Positions 32,525 to 41,947 of a stretch of 64,000 nucleotides of DNA are shown here, one piece after another. Numbering within the stretch: the stretch's first letter is position 1; each line of letters starts with the position of its first letter. Both the position numbers and the translations under genes were made by a program. This DNA is from Moraxellaceae bacterium AER2_44_116 (GTDB lineage Bacteria > Pseudomonadota > Gammaproteobacteria > Pseudomonadales > Moraxellaceae), in assembly GCA_006546595.1 (NCBI GenBank), contig VIAD01000003.1, forward strand, positions 62,001 to 126,000, given 5' to 3'. The notes below the pieces were generated by a model that was given only the letters and a program-made list of their open reading frames with translations, did no database searches and was not told where the DNA came from.

Positions 32525-32747
32525 TGCCAACATCTCCATTAAAATCCATAAAAAATGCTTGCTCAGCGATAAAGTCAGGGTCATTAGCCATTGCTTCGCA
32601 TTCAGCATCACGAGCAGCAAGTTTTTCTTTGTGCATGGCATCGGCAATTAATTGTTCGACGTATTGGCTGCGCTTCTTGGCTGGAACAAGCTGGATAAAT
32701 TGCGCGTATACCGTGTCTTGAATACTAATGGTCATTCGAGCGTGCAT
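32511..32747 (-). CDS. Antitoxin of the MazF-type pair
   Basis: A 78-residue protein with a ribbon-helix-helix-like N-terminus (RMTISIQDTVYAQFIQLVPAKKRSQYVEQLIADAM) that should bind the operon promoter, and an acidic C-terminal tail (NDPDFIAEQAFFMDFNGDVGNEPW) that would wrap the toxin. ATG 32747 was chosen because GGAG lies 6 bp upstream; an ATG two codons earlier abuts the GGAG and is unlikely. A TATGAT-like box lies nearby upstream. By family it represses its own operon. Confidence 0.8.
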   Translation of the reverse strand: MHARMTISIQDTVYAQFIQLVPAKKRSQYVEQLIADAMHKEKLAARDAECEAMANDPDFIAEQAFFMDFNGDVGNEPW

Positions 32748-32781
32748 CGTCATCTCCAATCATATGATGCTTTTATCATAC

Positions 32782-33591
32782 TTAGTATAACTTCTTTCTC
32801 AACAACATCAAACTAAACGCCGCGGTGGTGTGAAAGTCATTATGATTTTCTAAGGCTAAACGACGTTCAGGATGGGCTTTCCACACATAGGGTGTCATGG
32901 CTAATAATTGTTTTAATGCTTGTTGTGGCAGGTGTAAGTCAAAGCGTAAATCGTGTTGTTGCTGCAAAGTAAAATGCGGGCTTAGCTCTTCTAAAAACTT
33001 ATCAGGTTGATGAGCGCGGACTTCGCCAAATAAGGCTTCGCGTACACTCCATAAATGGGTGTCAGCCGCTCTTATTACTAATACATAACCTTCAGGTTTA
33101 ATGACCCGCGCCATTTCAGCAACAGGAATGGGGCTAAATAAACTAGTCGCCACATCCATACTCTGATCGGCGACAGGCAATAATGCGCTACTCGCGACTA
33201 ACCATGTCATTTTTGGGTGTTTTTTGGCGGCTAGTTGAATCGCAGGTTTGGCGATATCTAGGCCAATAATGTCGGGCACAATATCGCTAAACGCTTGGGT
33301 GTAATAGCCTTCACCACAGCCAATATCCAACAAACTTTGGGCGTTTAACGGTGCAAGCAACTGACTAGCCGCAGTACATAGCGGTTGATAATAACCTGCT
33401 TGCAAAAACTCACGTCGTGCTTGCACCATCTCAGGATTATCACCGGGCTCTTTAGACTTCTTTTGTTGTACTAACAGTAAATTCACATAGCCTTCTTTAG
33501 CGACATCAAAACTATGGCCGTTAGCACAGCGTTGGCTTTTATGGGCGAGCGTTAATGGGGTACGGCATAGGGGACAAATCAACGAGGGCAT
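32782..33591 (-). CDS. rlmA: 23S rRNA (guanine-N1)-methyltransferase, RlmA type
   Basis: A 269-residue SAM-dependent enzyme that methylates G745 of 23S rRNA in E. coli. The N-terminal zinc knuckle is CPLC with a following C and H (RCANGHSFDVAKEGYVNLL). The Rossmann motif I is LLDIGCGEGYYTQAF. The C-terminal half matches the family (TPYVWKAHPERR, then DFHTTAAFSLMLLRK). ATG 33591 was chosen since MPSLICPLCR is the typical start; the longer frame adds 11 residues of no resemblance. The QQKKSKEPGDNPEMVQARREFLQAGYY stretch is diagnostic of RlmA. Confidence 0.92.
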   Translation of the reverse strand: MPSLICPLCRTPLTLAHKSQRCANGHSFDVAKEGYVNLLLVQQKKSKEPGDNPEMVQARREFLQAGYYQPLCTAASQLLAPLNAQSLLDIGCGEGYYTQAFSDIVPDIIGLDIAKPAIQLAAKKHPKMTWLVASSALLPVADQSMDVATSLFSPIPVAEMARVIKPEGYVLVIRAADTHLWSVREALFGEVRAHQPDKFLEELSPHFTLQQQHDLRFDLHLPQQALKQLLAMTPYVWKAHPERRLALENHNDFHTTAAFSLMLLRKKLY

Positions 33592-33670
33592 GTATAGATT
33601 CTCAGATGAAGCAAGGTGAATCACGCTATTTTACACGGAATAGCGCGATAGGCTCTCAATCCTGTGTTAA

Positions 33671-35431
33671 CTAACGCACCGCCAACGATTTCGCTAAAGA
33701 AACACGAGGCTGTTCTATATTGCCATCCACCCGAAAACTAAACGGAATACGCCCATCAGCATCGGCAATATTGGCTAAAGAAGGCGCAATTTTAATGAGT
33801 TTTCGTGAGCGTTCACTGGATAATTTAGCATCGACATCCCAATGGACAATTAAGGTTTTAACCTCCAATGAGCCAGTAACTTGAGCATCACCCACCACAC
33901 CCTCAATATCCCGTAGTTCTGACATATTCATCTTTTCGACACGAATAAAATTAATGTCATAATTCATCACGCCTTCCACTTGAGAAATAGTCAGGGTGTT
34001 ACTCGGTTTGAAAATCGTACTCAGTTGCCGAGCACTAATCCGACTGCCTAATACTTCGCGCAAACCTTCACTAAATAAACGCGCATTCAACATGGTAATG
34101 TCTTTACCCAAGACGTTGGCTTTGGCTTTGATGGTAAATTGTGATGGATTGACTTGCGCTTTAAAGTCAACCTTGAGTTGTGTTCCTGCTTTTTTCTCAA
34201 ATACTTCGGGTAAAAATACGCCCATTTTACTGGAGTCGAATATGCCCGAAGCCGTTAAACCATTGACATCACCTTGGGCATGAATGTTGATTGACGTTGT
34301 GCCTGAATACGCCAAACCTTTGGGCATATAAGCACGCACAAAAGGGTAAATCTCTTCCATTTCAGTGGGTTCAATACTCGGTGCGCGAATATCCACATCC
34401 ATGACAGGCGCACGCGGAATGCCGCGAATCACACCATCAACGGTGAGTCGATTTTTGCCCAAAGACACAGCCATATCGTTGACTTCGAGCGTGCTCTTTT
34501 TCAGGCTGACGACGTTGCGACCAATATCCAAACCCATGTTAAATGATTTGCCGCGTTGCTGACCATCAGGGGAGGCCAACACTAAATTTTCCAGTTGAAT
34601 GCCTCCATGAGACACCATGCCATCCCACGCATTGCCTTTGAGTTGCAGCTTCATAGACGCTGTGCCACTGACAGGATACGCGGTTAGTCCATGAGGAATA
34701 TAAGGCGAAAATGGCAGAATAGGGGCTTTATCAACCGTTAATAGGCCATCAAGCGGCACTTGTTCGGAGCGAACGGTATTCAGAATCGGCCCTGCAATAC
34801 CTTTGAGGCTAACGTTACGTGTTTTAGAATTGGGTGTTCGTAAACCGACATCTAAATTAAATTTGTCTTTAATGGCAAAACCCGTAAAGCGGGCATCAAT
34901 ATCATCAAACAGCAATTTCGCAGGCCCTCTAATGGCGGTTGCATCCACCACTTGTACAGAGCCACCACTGGCATGAAAACTTTTCACCCGTAACCAACTC
35001 ATCAGCGAGCTACGTTTTTGCTGCATTAAATCGCCGACATTTAAATTGTAGTTTTTATCCACTAAAACATTGGCGTGGAAATCTCGAATATTGAGGTCGG
35101 TAATGGATATTCGGCCAATCAATAGCGGTAGAAGGTCAGCCGTCAAATCAACTTGGCTCGCGGTGGCAAAATAAGGCCAATCACGGAGCGGATGTTTGGT
35201 AAAGCGTTCATTTTCCGAGATGGTAATGTCTGTGACTTTTACACCAAAAGGAATAAAACCCAGTTTTAGTTTTTTGTGTTCTATTTTTCGAGGAATTACC
35301 GTTTGTACTGCGGCTTCACCTGCTTTCCGTGCTTGAGCTTCATCGACGGCCGCCATTGAGGTCGCGACAGGCATCGTCATCGCGAGAGAAATGAGCAATA
35401 GGGTGCTAATCGGTCTTTTTAGTGAAGGCAT
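33671..35431 (-). CDS. AsmA-like (DUF748-type) envelope protein
   Basis: A 586-residue exported protein with a signal peptide or N-terminal anchor (PISTLLLISLAMTMPVATSMAAV). The rest is repeated beta-strand-rich sequence typical of AsmA/DUF748/TamB-like groove proteins: VKVTDITISENERF, VDLTADLLPLLIGRISITDLNIRDFHANVLVD, then VSLKGIAGPI and ISQVEGVMNYDINFI. Relatives are thought to bridge the periplasm and carry phospholipid or help outer-membrane assembly. The exact role here is unknown. It is monocistronic and divergent from the dehydrogenase gene. The C-terminal part (VSLAKSLAVR) ends without a membrane anchor. Confidence 0.75.
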   Translation of the reverse strand: MPSLKRPISTLLLISLAMTMPVATSMAAVDEAQARKAGEAAVQTVIPRKIEHKKLKLGFIPFGVKVTDITISENERFTKHPLRDWPYFATASQVDLTADLLPLLIGRISITDLNIRDFHANVLVDKNYNLNVGDLMQQKRSSLMSWLRVKSFHASGGSVQVVDATAIRGPAKLLFDDIDARFTGFAIKDKFNLDVGLRTPNSKTRNVSLKGIAGPILNTVRSEQVPLDGLLTVDKAPILPFSPYIPHGLTAYPVSGTASMKLQLKGNAWDGMVSHGGIQLENLVLASPDGQQRGKSFNMGLDIGRNVVSLKKSTLEVNDMAVSLGKNRLTVDGVIRGIPRAPVMDVDIRAPSIEPTEMEEIYPFVRAYMPKGLAYSGTTSINIHAQGDVNGLTASGIFDSSKMGVFLPEVFEKKAGTQLKVDFKAQVNPSQFTIKAKANVLGKDITMLNARLFSEGLREVLGSRISARQLSTIFKPSNTLTISQVEGVMNYDINFIRVEKMNMSELRDIEGVVGDAQVTGSLEVKTLIVHWDVDAKLSSERSRKLIKIAPSLANIADADGRIPFSFRVDGNIEQPRVSLAKSLAVR

Positions 35432-35588
35432 AACGGTGTTTTAACTCAGCGACAGACAGTGATTTATTGACACAAAGTAGCATAAATAGCGTGTGATCGT
35501 GTTGACTGTTGGTAGGATTGTGCGCGTCAATGCAGCAAGCAAAAACTTGTATTTCATGTCATCAATAAAACAATCAGGAGTGTTATCT

Positions 35589-36380
35589 ATGACCACCTCA
35601 AATCGTTGCGCCTTAATTACTGGCGCGTCCGCAGGCATCGGCGCAACTTTCGCTCGTTTTCTGGCTGCCGAAGGTTATGATTTATTGTTGGTTGCCCGAC
35701 GGGAAGAGCGCTTACGTGATTTAGCAGCAGAATTAACCGCCGCCTACAATATTCGTTGTGATGTTTTTGCCGCTGATTTAACTGATCCTACTGCGCCTCG
35801 CGCTATCATTGCCTATGCTAAACAGCAACACTTAACGATTGATTTTTTAGTCAATAATGCAGGTTTGTCGGGCAGTAAGTTGTTTGTCGAAACGCCGTGG
35901 TCAGAATTAGCGGGTGAAATTCAATTGATGATTACGGCGGTGACAGAGTTGGCACGTTTAGTTGCACCTGAGATGAAAGCACGAGGTTGGGGGCGGATCA
36001 TCAATCTGTCTTCCATTGCCGCTTTTGCACCGCCTGCGGCGAGTTTGTTGTATACCGGCATTAAAAGTTATGTCCTGTATATGTCGGAGTCCTTGGATAT
36101 GGAGCTTAAACCCCACGGCGTACACGTTACCGCCTTATGTCCGGGTTTTACCTATAGCGAATTTCATGATGTCATGGGAACACGCACGGCCGCCAATAAT
36201 TTGCCTGCGATTCTTTGGCAGCAACCCGAGGAAGTGGTGAGAGAAGGTTATGCAGCGGTGATGAAAGGTAAACCTGTGTGCGTACCGGGAACAGTGAACA
36301 AGATGGTCACGGCGAGTATGCGACCGATTCCTGAAACCGTGCGTTACTTTTTAGGACGTACATTGAATCCGTTTAAATGA
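35589..36380 (+). CDS. Short-chain dehydrogenase/reductase (SDR)
   Basis: A 263-residue classical SDR. The NAD(P)-binding motif is ALITGASAGIGATFARFLA, the strand motif LVNNAGLSG, the catalytic Ser in INLSSIAAFAP and the catalytic pair Y-T-G-I-K in LLYTGIKSYVLYMSESL. The second Arg pair (VARREERL) after the first strand suggests NADPH preference. The substrate is unknown; the sequence resembles DltE/YqjQ-type SDRs. ATG 35589 was chosen because an AGGAG ribosome binding site lies just upstream and MTTSNRCALITG is the family start. Confidence 0.9.
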   Translation: MTTSNRCALITGASAGIGATFARFLAAEGYDLLLVARREERLRDLAAELTAAYNIRCDVFAADLTDPTAPRAIIAYAKQQHLTIDFLVNNAGLSGSKLFVETPWSELAGEIQLMITAVTELARLVAPEMKARGWGRIINLSSIAAFAPPAASLLYTGIKSYVLYMSESLDMELKPHGVHVTALCPGFTYSEFHDVMGTRTAANNLPAILWQQPEEVVREGYAAVMKGKPVCVPGTVNKMVTASMRPIPETVRYFLGRTLNPFK

Positions 36381-36441
36381 ATTGAAAGTAGGGGAGGAGA
36401 TGATTGTTGAATCTCCTTCCCTGCTTAACCTGCTTTATGGA

Positions 36442-36789
36442 TTACTCAGGTTTTTTCAAACTGTCGGCCAGTAAACGATTCATCTCTCCATGTAACCATT
36501 TACGTAAGTCTTGGCGTACCGTATCTAAATGTTGCTCAATTAAATCATCCGCATTTTGTAAAAAGCTTTTCTTTAACTCTTGCTCTACTGACGATACAGG
36601 AAACACCGATGTTGACATGGGTGTAATAGGACGTTGTGGGTTAACAGCAGGGCTTGCCACCACACGTTCAAACATTTGCCCCCCTAAAGAGCGACAGACA
36701 TCTTGCAATTCATCAAAGACATTCTGACGAAAATCCACAGGGGAACGCTGCCAGCGTTGTGGAAAATTAGACCCTAATTCAATGGCCAT
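36442..36789 (-). CDS. Hypothetical protein downstream of holC
   Basis: A 115-residue protein with a helical C-terminal half (SVEQELKKSFLQNADDLIEQHLDTVRQDLRKWLHGEMNRLLADS). It has no signal peptide and no recognised domain. It starts within a few bases of the holC end (ATG 36789, with an alternative GTG at 36801 that overlaps the holC stop as GTGA), so it is co-transcribed with pepA-holC. In related gammaproteobacteria a gene of unknown function or valS follows holC; here valS is not seen. The helices could form a coiled coil. No function is proposed. Confidence 0.6.
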   Translation of the reverse strand: MAIELGSNFPQRWQRSPVDFRQNVFDELQDVCRSLGGQMFERVVASPAVNPQRPITPMSTSVFPVSSVEQELKKSFLQNADDLIEQHLDTVRQDLRKWLHGEMNRLLADSLKKPE

Positions 36790-36797
36790 AAGACAAC

Positions 36798-37220
36798 TCA
36801 CAAATCATGTTTTTCTAGGCTGAAGCCTTGTTGTTTATAATGTTGCCAGCGGTGGCGGGCAGCCTGCTTACTTGCCTCGTCATTCCCCACGACCTCAAGT
36901 AAGCGTTGAAACTGTGCTAAACCTTGAGGTTGACGCATACTGACATTGACACACACGCCATCACTTTCAGCAGGTGTTTGTAACGCAATTAAGATGGGTG
37001 CGGCAATAAAACGGCCATCACCCACACGATGGTGAGCCAAAAAGCTTTCAGGTTTGTATGACCATAACCAGTCATCACAAGCCTCGGCTTCATCTTCACT
37101 CTCAAGCTGAATATACACCCGATGACCATTGGCCAGTGCTTTGTTCGTCAGTTTGCACACGGCTAACAAACGGGCATCGAGCGTATTTTCAGTTAGAATG
37201 TAAAAATCAACTCGCAACAC
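36798..37220 (-). CDS. holC: DNA polymerase III subunit chi
   Basis: A 140-residue clamp-loader accessory subunit that links SSB to the psi/gamma complex. Family landmarks are VDFYILT at the start, LANGHRVYIQLESEDEAEACDDWLWSYKPESFLAHHRVGD, APILIA and the final KQAARHRWQHYKQQGFSLEKH. The start is GTG 37220; it overlaps the pepA end by 14 bp, implying coupling. The pepA-holC order is conserved across gammaproteobacteria. Confidence 0.93.
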   Translation of the reverse strand: MLRVDFYILTENTLDARLLAVCKLTNKALANGHRVYIQLESEDEAEACDDWLWSYKPESFLAHHRVGDGRFIAAPILIALQTPAESDGVCVNVSMRQPQGLAQFQRLLEVVGNDEASKQAARHRWQHYKQQGFSLEKHDL

Positions 37221-38700
37221 GGCTACTCAAATAGTGCATTAATAACGCGACAGGACGACCCGTTGCTCCTTTTTGCGTGCCACTATTCCATGCTGTACCT
37301 GCAATATCTAAATGCGCCCACGTATAGTTCTTAGTAAAACGTTCTAAGAAACAAGCAGCGGTAATTGCGCCGCCATAAGGGCCACCGTTGCTGATATTGC
37401 CCATGTCAGCAAAGGGTGAGTCTAATAACTCTTGGTAGTCTTGCCAAACAGGCATCCGCCATGCACGGTCATTACTGCGTTGTCCTGCTTCGGTTAGGGC
37501 ATTAGCCAATTCATCGTTGGGGCTAAATAAGCCAGAAACCACTTTACCCAAGGCAACCACACACGCACCTGTCAATGTGGCAATATCAATCACAACGGCA
37601 GGTTCATAACGGGCAATATACGTTAAGGCATCACATAGCACTAAACGACCTTCGGCATCGGTATTTAAAATCTCAACCGTTTGCCCTGACATCGTGGTCA
37701 CAATATCACCCGGTCTTGTTGCTTTGCCTGATGGCATATTTTCGGCCGCAGCAATGACACCCACCACGTTAATGGGCAACTTAGCGGCGATCAGTGCTTT
37801 TATCACACCCAATACCGATGCTGCGCCACACATATCGTATTTCATTTCATCCATTGCCGCGGCAGGTTTAATCGAAATACCACCTGTATCAAATGTTACG
37901 CCTTTTCCGACCAACACAACGGGCTTGTCACCTTTTTTACCGCCATTGTATTCCATGACGATCAGCTTGCCTTCTTGCTCTGAACCTTTGGATACGGCTA
38001 AAAATGCCCCCATCCCCAGTTTTTCCATGTCCTTTTCACCTAGTACATTGACGCTCAGTTTGCGGTGATTTTTAGCGAGAACATGTGCTTGTTCAGCCAA
38101 ATAACTCGGATGACAGATATTAGGGGGTAAATTACCTAAGTCACGGGCATAGTTTAAGCCCAGAGCCACAGACTCGCCCCATGCCACGGCTGCTTGGCCG
38201 ACGCTGTTAGCAAAATTTTCGCCAACCACTAAAGTCAGGTGTGTTAAACCCGTATCGCTAGTCTTTTTACTTTTGAACGAATCAAAGCGGTAACTGGCTT
38301 CTAATGTGGCGCGGACAATATCACTAATAGCCTCTGTCGTTTTACGATCAGAAACCATTAGCTCAGTCAGAAAACTATAAGCATGTTGGGTTTTAGTGTT
38401 TAATGCTTTATAAGCACTCGCGGTCATTTTTTGTAAGGCGCGACCATTAAATTCAGTGGGACTTCCTGCGCCAACAATTAACACCAGTGGCGTACTGATA
38501 TTGGCAAGATGATATACTGCCAACGTTTGCCCCAGTTTGGCCTCAAAGTTGGCAGCTTTAATGGTGGCAGATAATGCGCCTATACTGATTGCATCAAGAG
38601 TTTGTCCTGTTGTACTGAGACCTTCGGAAGTCATTGGTACAATAAGGGCATCGGCCGCAACGAGCGCGGCATTAACGGTAGGAAGTAACGCAAATTCCAT
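37207..38700 (-). CDS. pepA: Leucyl aminopeptidase (cytosol aminopeptidase, M17)
   Basis: A 497-residue hexameric metallopeptidase that removes N-terminal amino acids; in E. coli it also binds DNA. The catalytic C-terminal domain has GKGVTFDTGGISIKPAAAMDEMKYDMCGAA (metal-binding Lys and Asp), NTDAEGRLVLCDALTY (Asp and Glu ligands) and the Arg in the EGRL motif. The end (LDIAGTAWNSGTQKGATGRPVALLMHYL) matches the family. ATG 38700 was chosen because MEFALLP matches the E. coli start MEFS and GAGTGAG lies upstream. It is divergent from lptF, as in many gammaproteobacteria. Confidence 0.96.
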   Translation of the reverse strand: MEFALLPTVNAALVAADALIVPMTSEGLSTTGQTLDAISIGALSATIKAANFEAKLGQTLAVYHLANISTPLVLIVGAGSPTEFNGRALQKMTASAYKALNTKTQHAYSFLTELMVSDRKTTEAISDIVRATLEASYRFDSFKSKKTSDTGLTHLTLVVGENFANSVGQAAVAWGESVALGLNYARDLGNLPPNICHPSYLAEQAHVLAKNHRKLSVNVLGEKDMEKLGMGAFLAVSKGSEQEGKLIVMEYNGGKKGDKPVVLVGKGVTFDTGGISIKPAAAMDEMKYDMCGAASVLGVIKALIAAKLPINVVGVIAAAENMPSGKATRPGDIVTTMSGQTVEILNTDAEGRLVLCDALTYIARYEPAVVIDIATLTGACVVALGKVVSGLFSPNDELANALTEAGQRSNDRAWRMPVWQDYQELLDSPFADMGNISNGGPYGGAITAACFLERFTKNYTWAHLDIAGTAWNSGTQKGATGRPVALLMHYLSSRVAS

Positions 38701-38804
38701 GAAAGTCTCACTCAAAATAGGGGTGTCGGTTCTAAAACAGTCAATTGTTGACGTTTAGTTTACCTATTACTTGTCCAATTAACAGCACACAAGGCCGTAA
38801 AACT

Positions 38805-39929
38805 GTGATTATTCGTCGCTATTTAACCCGTCAATTGTTAACCACTACCTTTGCTGTCACCGCGTTACTGACCTTAATTCTCATGGGGGGACGGGTGATT
38901 AAATATTTTGGTATGGCGGCCGAAGGAAGGTTAGATGTTGAGCTGTTATCCGCCGTATTACTGTATCGACTCCCTGGTTTTTTAGAGTTGATTATTCCTC
39001 TCGGTTTATTTATTGCCGTTTTATTGGTATTTGGCCGTTTATATATTGATAATGAAATTTCGGTCATGGCCTCCAGTGGCATGAGTCGTTGGCAATTAGT
39101 CGCGTTTAGTTTGCCATCCATTTTATTGGTCACGTTATGCGTGGCAGGATTTAGTTTTTATTTAACACCTCATGGTAATTTAGCGTCTGAAAAACTATTT
39201 AATCAACAAGCGAATCGGAATACCTTTGACATGGTCAGGGCAGGTCAGTTTCAGCATGTTGATAATAATATGTTGTATGCCCGTGCGTTATCGGCAGATA
39301 AAACGCAGTTATTAGATGTCACGCTTTACAACGAAAAAGCACGACCTGATGGCACTGTTCAGCATACGTTATTATATGCAAAAACGGCGCGCCGATTTTT
39401 TGATGAAAAAACAGCCCTCACCTATATTGAGCTTGCCGAAGGTTATCGTTATGAGTTGACGGCAGGCCAGTTGAGTTATAACCAATTACGGTTTCAGTCG
39501 TATCGGATGCGTTTAACACTCAATGTTGATGAAAAAGAAATCAGTCGCACCCGTACCATGACCACAGCGACGATTTATCAGCGTCTCAAGGAAGGAGATT
39601 TACTGGCGTTAGGTGAATGGTTATGGCGTTGTTCGATGCCATTGATTGCACCGATTGCTGCACTATTAGCGTTGCCGTTAGCTAAGGTAAATCCCCGTCA
39701 AGGGCGTTATCTCAAATTGTTACCCGCCATTTTACTGTATATCAGCTTTGTGGTTTTTATTGGGGCAACGCGCAATAGTATTGAGAAAGGCAAATTAATA
39801 CCCATCGCCTTGTGGGCAGTACATCTGAGTTACTTGGTACTGGCACTATTGTTGTTGAGTTGGGATGGTTTGATGTTGCGTTATCGTGCATGGCGGCAGT
39901 CACGTCAAGCTCAGGGAGAAGCCGTATGA
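38805..39929 (+). CDS. lptF: LPS export ABC transporter permease LptF
   Basis: A 374-residue inner-membrane permease of the LptB2FG complex that extracts LPS and feeds it to the periplasmic bridge. It starts IIRRYLTRQLL, has three N-terminal helices, a periplasmic jellyroll-like domain (about 130-265) and three C-terminal helices including PLAKVNPRQGRYLKLLPAILLYISFV, a family signature. The start is GTG 38805 and AAGG lies about 12 bp upstream. It overlaps lptG by 4 bp (ATGA). It is divergent from pepA, a conserved arrangement. Confidence 0.95.
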   Translation: MIIRRYLTRQLLTTTFAVTALLTLILMGGRVIKYFGMAAEGRLDVELLSAVLLYRLPGFLELIIPLGLFIAVLLVFGRLYIDNEISVMASSGMSRWQLVAFSLPSILLVTLCVAGFSFYLTPHGNLASEKLFNQQANRNTFDMVRAGQFQHVDNNMLYARALSADKTQLLDVTLYNEKARPDGTVQHTLLYAKTARRFFDEKTALTYIELAEGYRYELTAGQLSYNQLRFQSYRMRLTLNVDEKEISRTRTMTTATIYQRLKEGDLLALGEWLWRCSMPLIAPIAALLALPLAKVNPRQGRYLKLLPAILLYISFVVFIGATRNSIEKGKLIPIALWAVHLSYLVLALLLLSWDGLMLRYRAWRQSRQAQGEAV

Positions 39930-40993
39930 GCCTATTGAGTCACTATGTCGGTCGTATTGTCTTAACCTCAATGTTGATGGTGTTGGTTTTGCTCTTGGGC
40001 TTAGATTTAGTCTTTTCGTTTTTAGGGGAGTTAGAAGAGCTAAAAGAAGGCTATCAAGCCCAGCAGGCTCTTGTATTTTCGGTGTTGTCTTTGCCGTTTA
40101 GACTTTGTGACATGATGCCGATAGCGGCGTTAATTGGCGGTATTGTGGGTTTGGGGCTATTAGCGAACAATGCGGAATTAACCGTGATGCGTGCCGCAGG
40201 AATTAGTGTCTGGCGATTGGTCTGGTGGGTGATAAAACCCGCGATGGCGTTGGTGGTTCTCAGTTTGCTGTTTGCCGAATACGTCGTTCCGATCAGTCAA
40301 CAAATGGCTGACTCAGGCAAAGCCAAAGCATTGGGAGTGCATTATAAAGTCGGAGAGTTATCAAGCTACTGGCAACGGCAAGGCAACACGTTTATTAAAA
40401 TGCAAAGTGTCACTCCTGATGGTGTTTTGCATGGTGTAAGCTTTTATCAGTTTGACGATCATGGTCAGTTACAGCAAACGCAATTTGCTAGTGAAGGCAA
40501 TTATCAAGCTCAATCTTCATGGCTGTTGAGTCAGGTCAATCGCAGTCAATGGGCCGCAGATGGTTCAACACAAGGTAGCCAATATCCTTCTGTTATTTGG
40601 CAAAGTGAACTCACACCCAATTTTCTCAAGTTGGTCACGGTTTCACCAGAGTATTTACCACCAACACGGTTGTTTCGTTATGCTCATTATTTAGAGCGAC
40701 AAGGTCTTTCTTCTAGTGCATATTTTTTAGAGTTTTGGAAAAAAGCACTCGCTCCTATTGCGACCTTATCAATGGTTTTGGTGGCATGTTCGTTTGTTTT
40801 TGGCCCATTGCGTTCGGTAACGATGGGCTTGCGTATTATTTTTGGTATTTTAGCAGGCTTGGGATTTCGCTATTTGCAGGATTTTTCAGGCTATGCTAGC
40901 TTGGTCTATCATTTTTCGCCGTTGTTAGCGGCAGGGTTACCAATTGCATTAAGTTTGTTCGGGGGTATTGTCGCTTTGCACAGAGTAAGGTAA
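39926..40993 (+). CDS. lptG: LPS export ABC transporter permease LptG
   Basis: A 355-residue partner of LptF. The first helices (SLLSHYVGRIVLTSMLMVLVLLLGLDLVF), the family stretch ELTVMRAAGISVWRLVWWVIKPAMA, a periplasmic jellyroll domain (about 130-265) and the final three helices ending LFGGIVALHRVR match LptG. ATG 39926 overlaps the lptF stop and is preceded by CAGGGAGAAG. A standard two-gene operon; the ATPase gene lptB is elsewhere. Confidence 0.95.
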   Translation: MSLLSHYVGRIVLTSMLMVLVLLLGLDLVFSFLGELEELKEGYQAQQALVFSVLSLPFRLCDMMPIAALIGGIVGLGLLANNAELTVMRAAGISVWRLVWWVIKPAMALVVLSLLFAEYVVPISQQMADSGKAKALGVHYKVGELSSYWQRQGNTFIKMQSVTPDGVLHGVSFYQFDDHGQLQQTQFASEGNYQAQSSWLLSQVNRSQWAADGSTQGSQYPSVIWQSELTPNFLKLVTVSPEYLPPTRLFRYAHYLERQGLSSSAYFLEFWKKALAPIATLSMVLVACSFVFGPLRSVTMGLRIIFGILAGLGFRYLQDFSGYASLVYHFSPLLAAGLPIALSLFGGIVALHRVR

Positions 40994-41223
40994 AACAACT
41001 TACTGTCTCTGTGTTTTGCAAGATTCAATAATAAAGACTAAAGTGTCACATAGAAGATGCGTTTACTGACGGCAAATTAGGTATTAGTGGATGCTCAAAC
41101 GAGCTAAGACTCATTAAAGTGAAAACACGAGAGTTGTAAGCTCTTTTGAAATAACTCACATAGCAACAAAAAACCACCCATTGAAGGGTGAATTGAAAAT
41201 AACCGAAAAAAGAGAATGCCATT

Positions 41224-41946
41224 TTGCTAACTTGGACTTCCGCTGAAGCCACCGATGTCGGGGCAAAGCGCAAAATTAATGAAGACTCCATGCTGTCGCG
41301 TACTGATGTCGGCCTATGGGTAGTGGCCGATGGCATGGGCGGGCATGCAGCGGGTGATGTCGCGAGCCAAGCAGTCGTGACAGCACTGTCACAACTCAAA
41401 CCCAATAAAGACCTTGCTGATTTTGTTGATGCGATTGAAGACAAATTATTGCTGGTTAACCATCAGTTACGGCGACATGGACAAGAAGCTTTAGGTGGCC
41501 GAACGCTTGGCACAACGGTCATTAGCCTGTTTTTCGCGGATACGATGGGTGCGTGTGTGTGGGCAGGCGACTCTAGGGCTTATCTTTTTAGAGACGGGCA
41601 ACTGACCCGTATTTCGCACGATCATTCTGCTGTTCAGGAAATGATAGATTCAGGCATGATTACTCCTGAGCAAGCGAGTTTTCATCCTCATCGCAATGTG
41701 ATTACCCGTGCTGTCGGAGGCGGTGAGCAATTATTCCCCGAAGTACGTGTATTTACCATACAGGCAGGTGATTGGTATTTCATTTGTAGTGATGGCTTCT
41801 ATAATGAACTGAGTGAGGATGTCATTGCAGCGCATTTAGTACAAGCAACTCCCAAAGAGTCTATTGATATTTTAATGGAAAAAGCCCTAGCGCATGGCGC
41901 ATTAGATAATGTCACGCTCATTATCATTAAAGTTGGAGAGGCATAA
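41224..41946 (+). CDS. PP2C-family (Stp1-type) serine/threonine phosphatase
   Basis: A 240-residue soluble metal-dependent phosphatase. PP2C motifs are complete: RKINEDSML, VGLWVVADGMGGHAAGDVAS (metal-binding Asp and Gly), GTTVISLFFA, WAGDSRAYLFRDGQLTRISHDHS, VITRAVGG and FICSDGFYNELSED, with the final Asp in HGALDNVTLIIIK. The likely start is TTG 41224 (LTWTSAEATDVG), since the family start aligns here and no ATG is in frame; a weak AGAGAAT precedes it. No Ser/Thr kinase gene is adjacent. It is followed 1 bp later by a tail-anchored protein gene. Such phosphatases sometimes act in type VI secretion or other kinase-regulated systems; no T6SS gene is seen here. Confidence 0.88.
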   Translation: MLTWTSAEATDVGAKRKINEDSMLSRTDVGLWVVADGMGGHAAGDVASQAVVTALSQLKPNKDLADFVDAIEDKLLLVNHQLRRHGQEALGGRTLGTTVISLFFADTMGACVWAGDSRAYLFRDGQLTRISHDHSAVQEMIDSGMITPEQASFHPHRNVITRAVGGGEQLFPEVRVFTIQAGDWYFICSDGFYNELSEDVIAAHLVQATPKESIDILMEKALAHGALDNVTLIIIKVGEA

Positions 41947-41947
41947 C

